From: Planctomycetota bacterium
Lineage (GTDB): Bacteria; Planctomycetota; Phycisphaerae; UBA1845; Fen-1342
Length of the DNA: 5,654 bases
Direction: 5' to 3'
Assembly: GCA_030616465.1 (NCBI GenBank)
Contig: JAUWXH010000173.1
Location: 1-5,654 of the forward strand
Part shown: piece after piece, positions 5,632-5,654 of the stretch
Layout of the letters: each line of letters starts with the position of its first letter
Numbering within the stretch: the first letter of the stretch is position 1
Position numbers and translations under genes: made by a program
The notes under the pieces: generated by a model
What the model saw: the letters and a program-made list of their open reading frames with translations, nothing else
Database searches by the model: none
What the model was told of the DNA's origin: nothing

Positions 5632-5649
5632 GACCGGCTTCAGCCGGTC
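5632..5649. repeat. Palindromic repeat at the right edge
   Basis: GACCGGC (5632-5638) pairs with GCCGGTC (5643-5649) around a TTCA loop; one more A-T pair could form. GGTCG continues to the window end, so a larger repeat may be cut off. It resembles the REP-like hairpins elsewhere in the window in size and GC content but not in sequence. It lies about 85 bp upstream of the candidate -10 box, and could equally be the 3' end of a gene beyond the edge. Confidence 0.5.
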
Positions 5650-5654
5650 GGTCG

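Overview
The window is GC-rich bacterial DNA, clearly above 60% G+C by eye. Three things suggest a Planctomycetota-like or similar environmental bacterium: a secreted cyclophilin-FKBP fusion, a stand-alone aconitase-X-type swivel domain, and several families of short GC-rich palindromic repeats between genes. This placement is inference; no rRNA or other marker gene is present.

Layout from left to right. The end of a plus-strand gene (1-195) looks like the C-terminal half of an aconitase X (AcnX) swivel subunit or domain. It is followed by a 254-bp intergenic stretch (196-449). Most of that stretch is a symmetric BIME-like element: two copies of a three-hairpin unit facing each other, meeting in a perfect 17-bp inverted repeat. 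On the minus strand, 450-1592 encodes an exported two-domain peptidyl-prolyl isomerase, with a signal peptide, then a cyclophilin domain, a charged Ala/Glu/Lys linker and an FKBP domain. A 404-bp gene-free stretch (1593-1996) holds two more repeat types: a partial 'GTCATTCCGA...GAGGAATCT' element and a cluster of four small hairpins with related GATTCC/TTCCCA cores.

The right half (1997-5496, minus strand) is a compact three-gene operon for a molybdenum hydroxylase of the xanthine dehydrogenase family. It is transcribed in the order molybdopterin subunit, [2Fe-2S] subunit, FAD subunit. The first two genes overlap by 8 nt. The third starts one base after the second stops, from a TTG codon with a clear AAGGAG Shine-Dalgarno sequence. 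Together the three subunits would hydroxylate a substrate, probably a purine or another N-heterocycle, at the Mo centre and pass electrons through two Fe-S clusters to FAD. A -10-like TATACT lies just upstream of the operon, and another palindromic repeat sits at the right edge.

No CRISPR array, transposase, tRNA, rRNA or phage gene is visible. I do not see a clearly new multi-gene system. The features most worth a second look are the dual-family PPIase, the paired three-hairpin repeat with compensatory stem changes, and the purine-type active-site residues of the molybdenum subunit.
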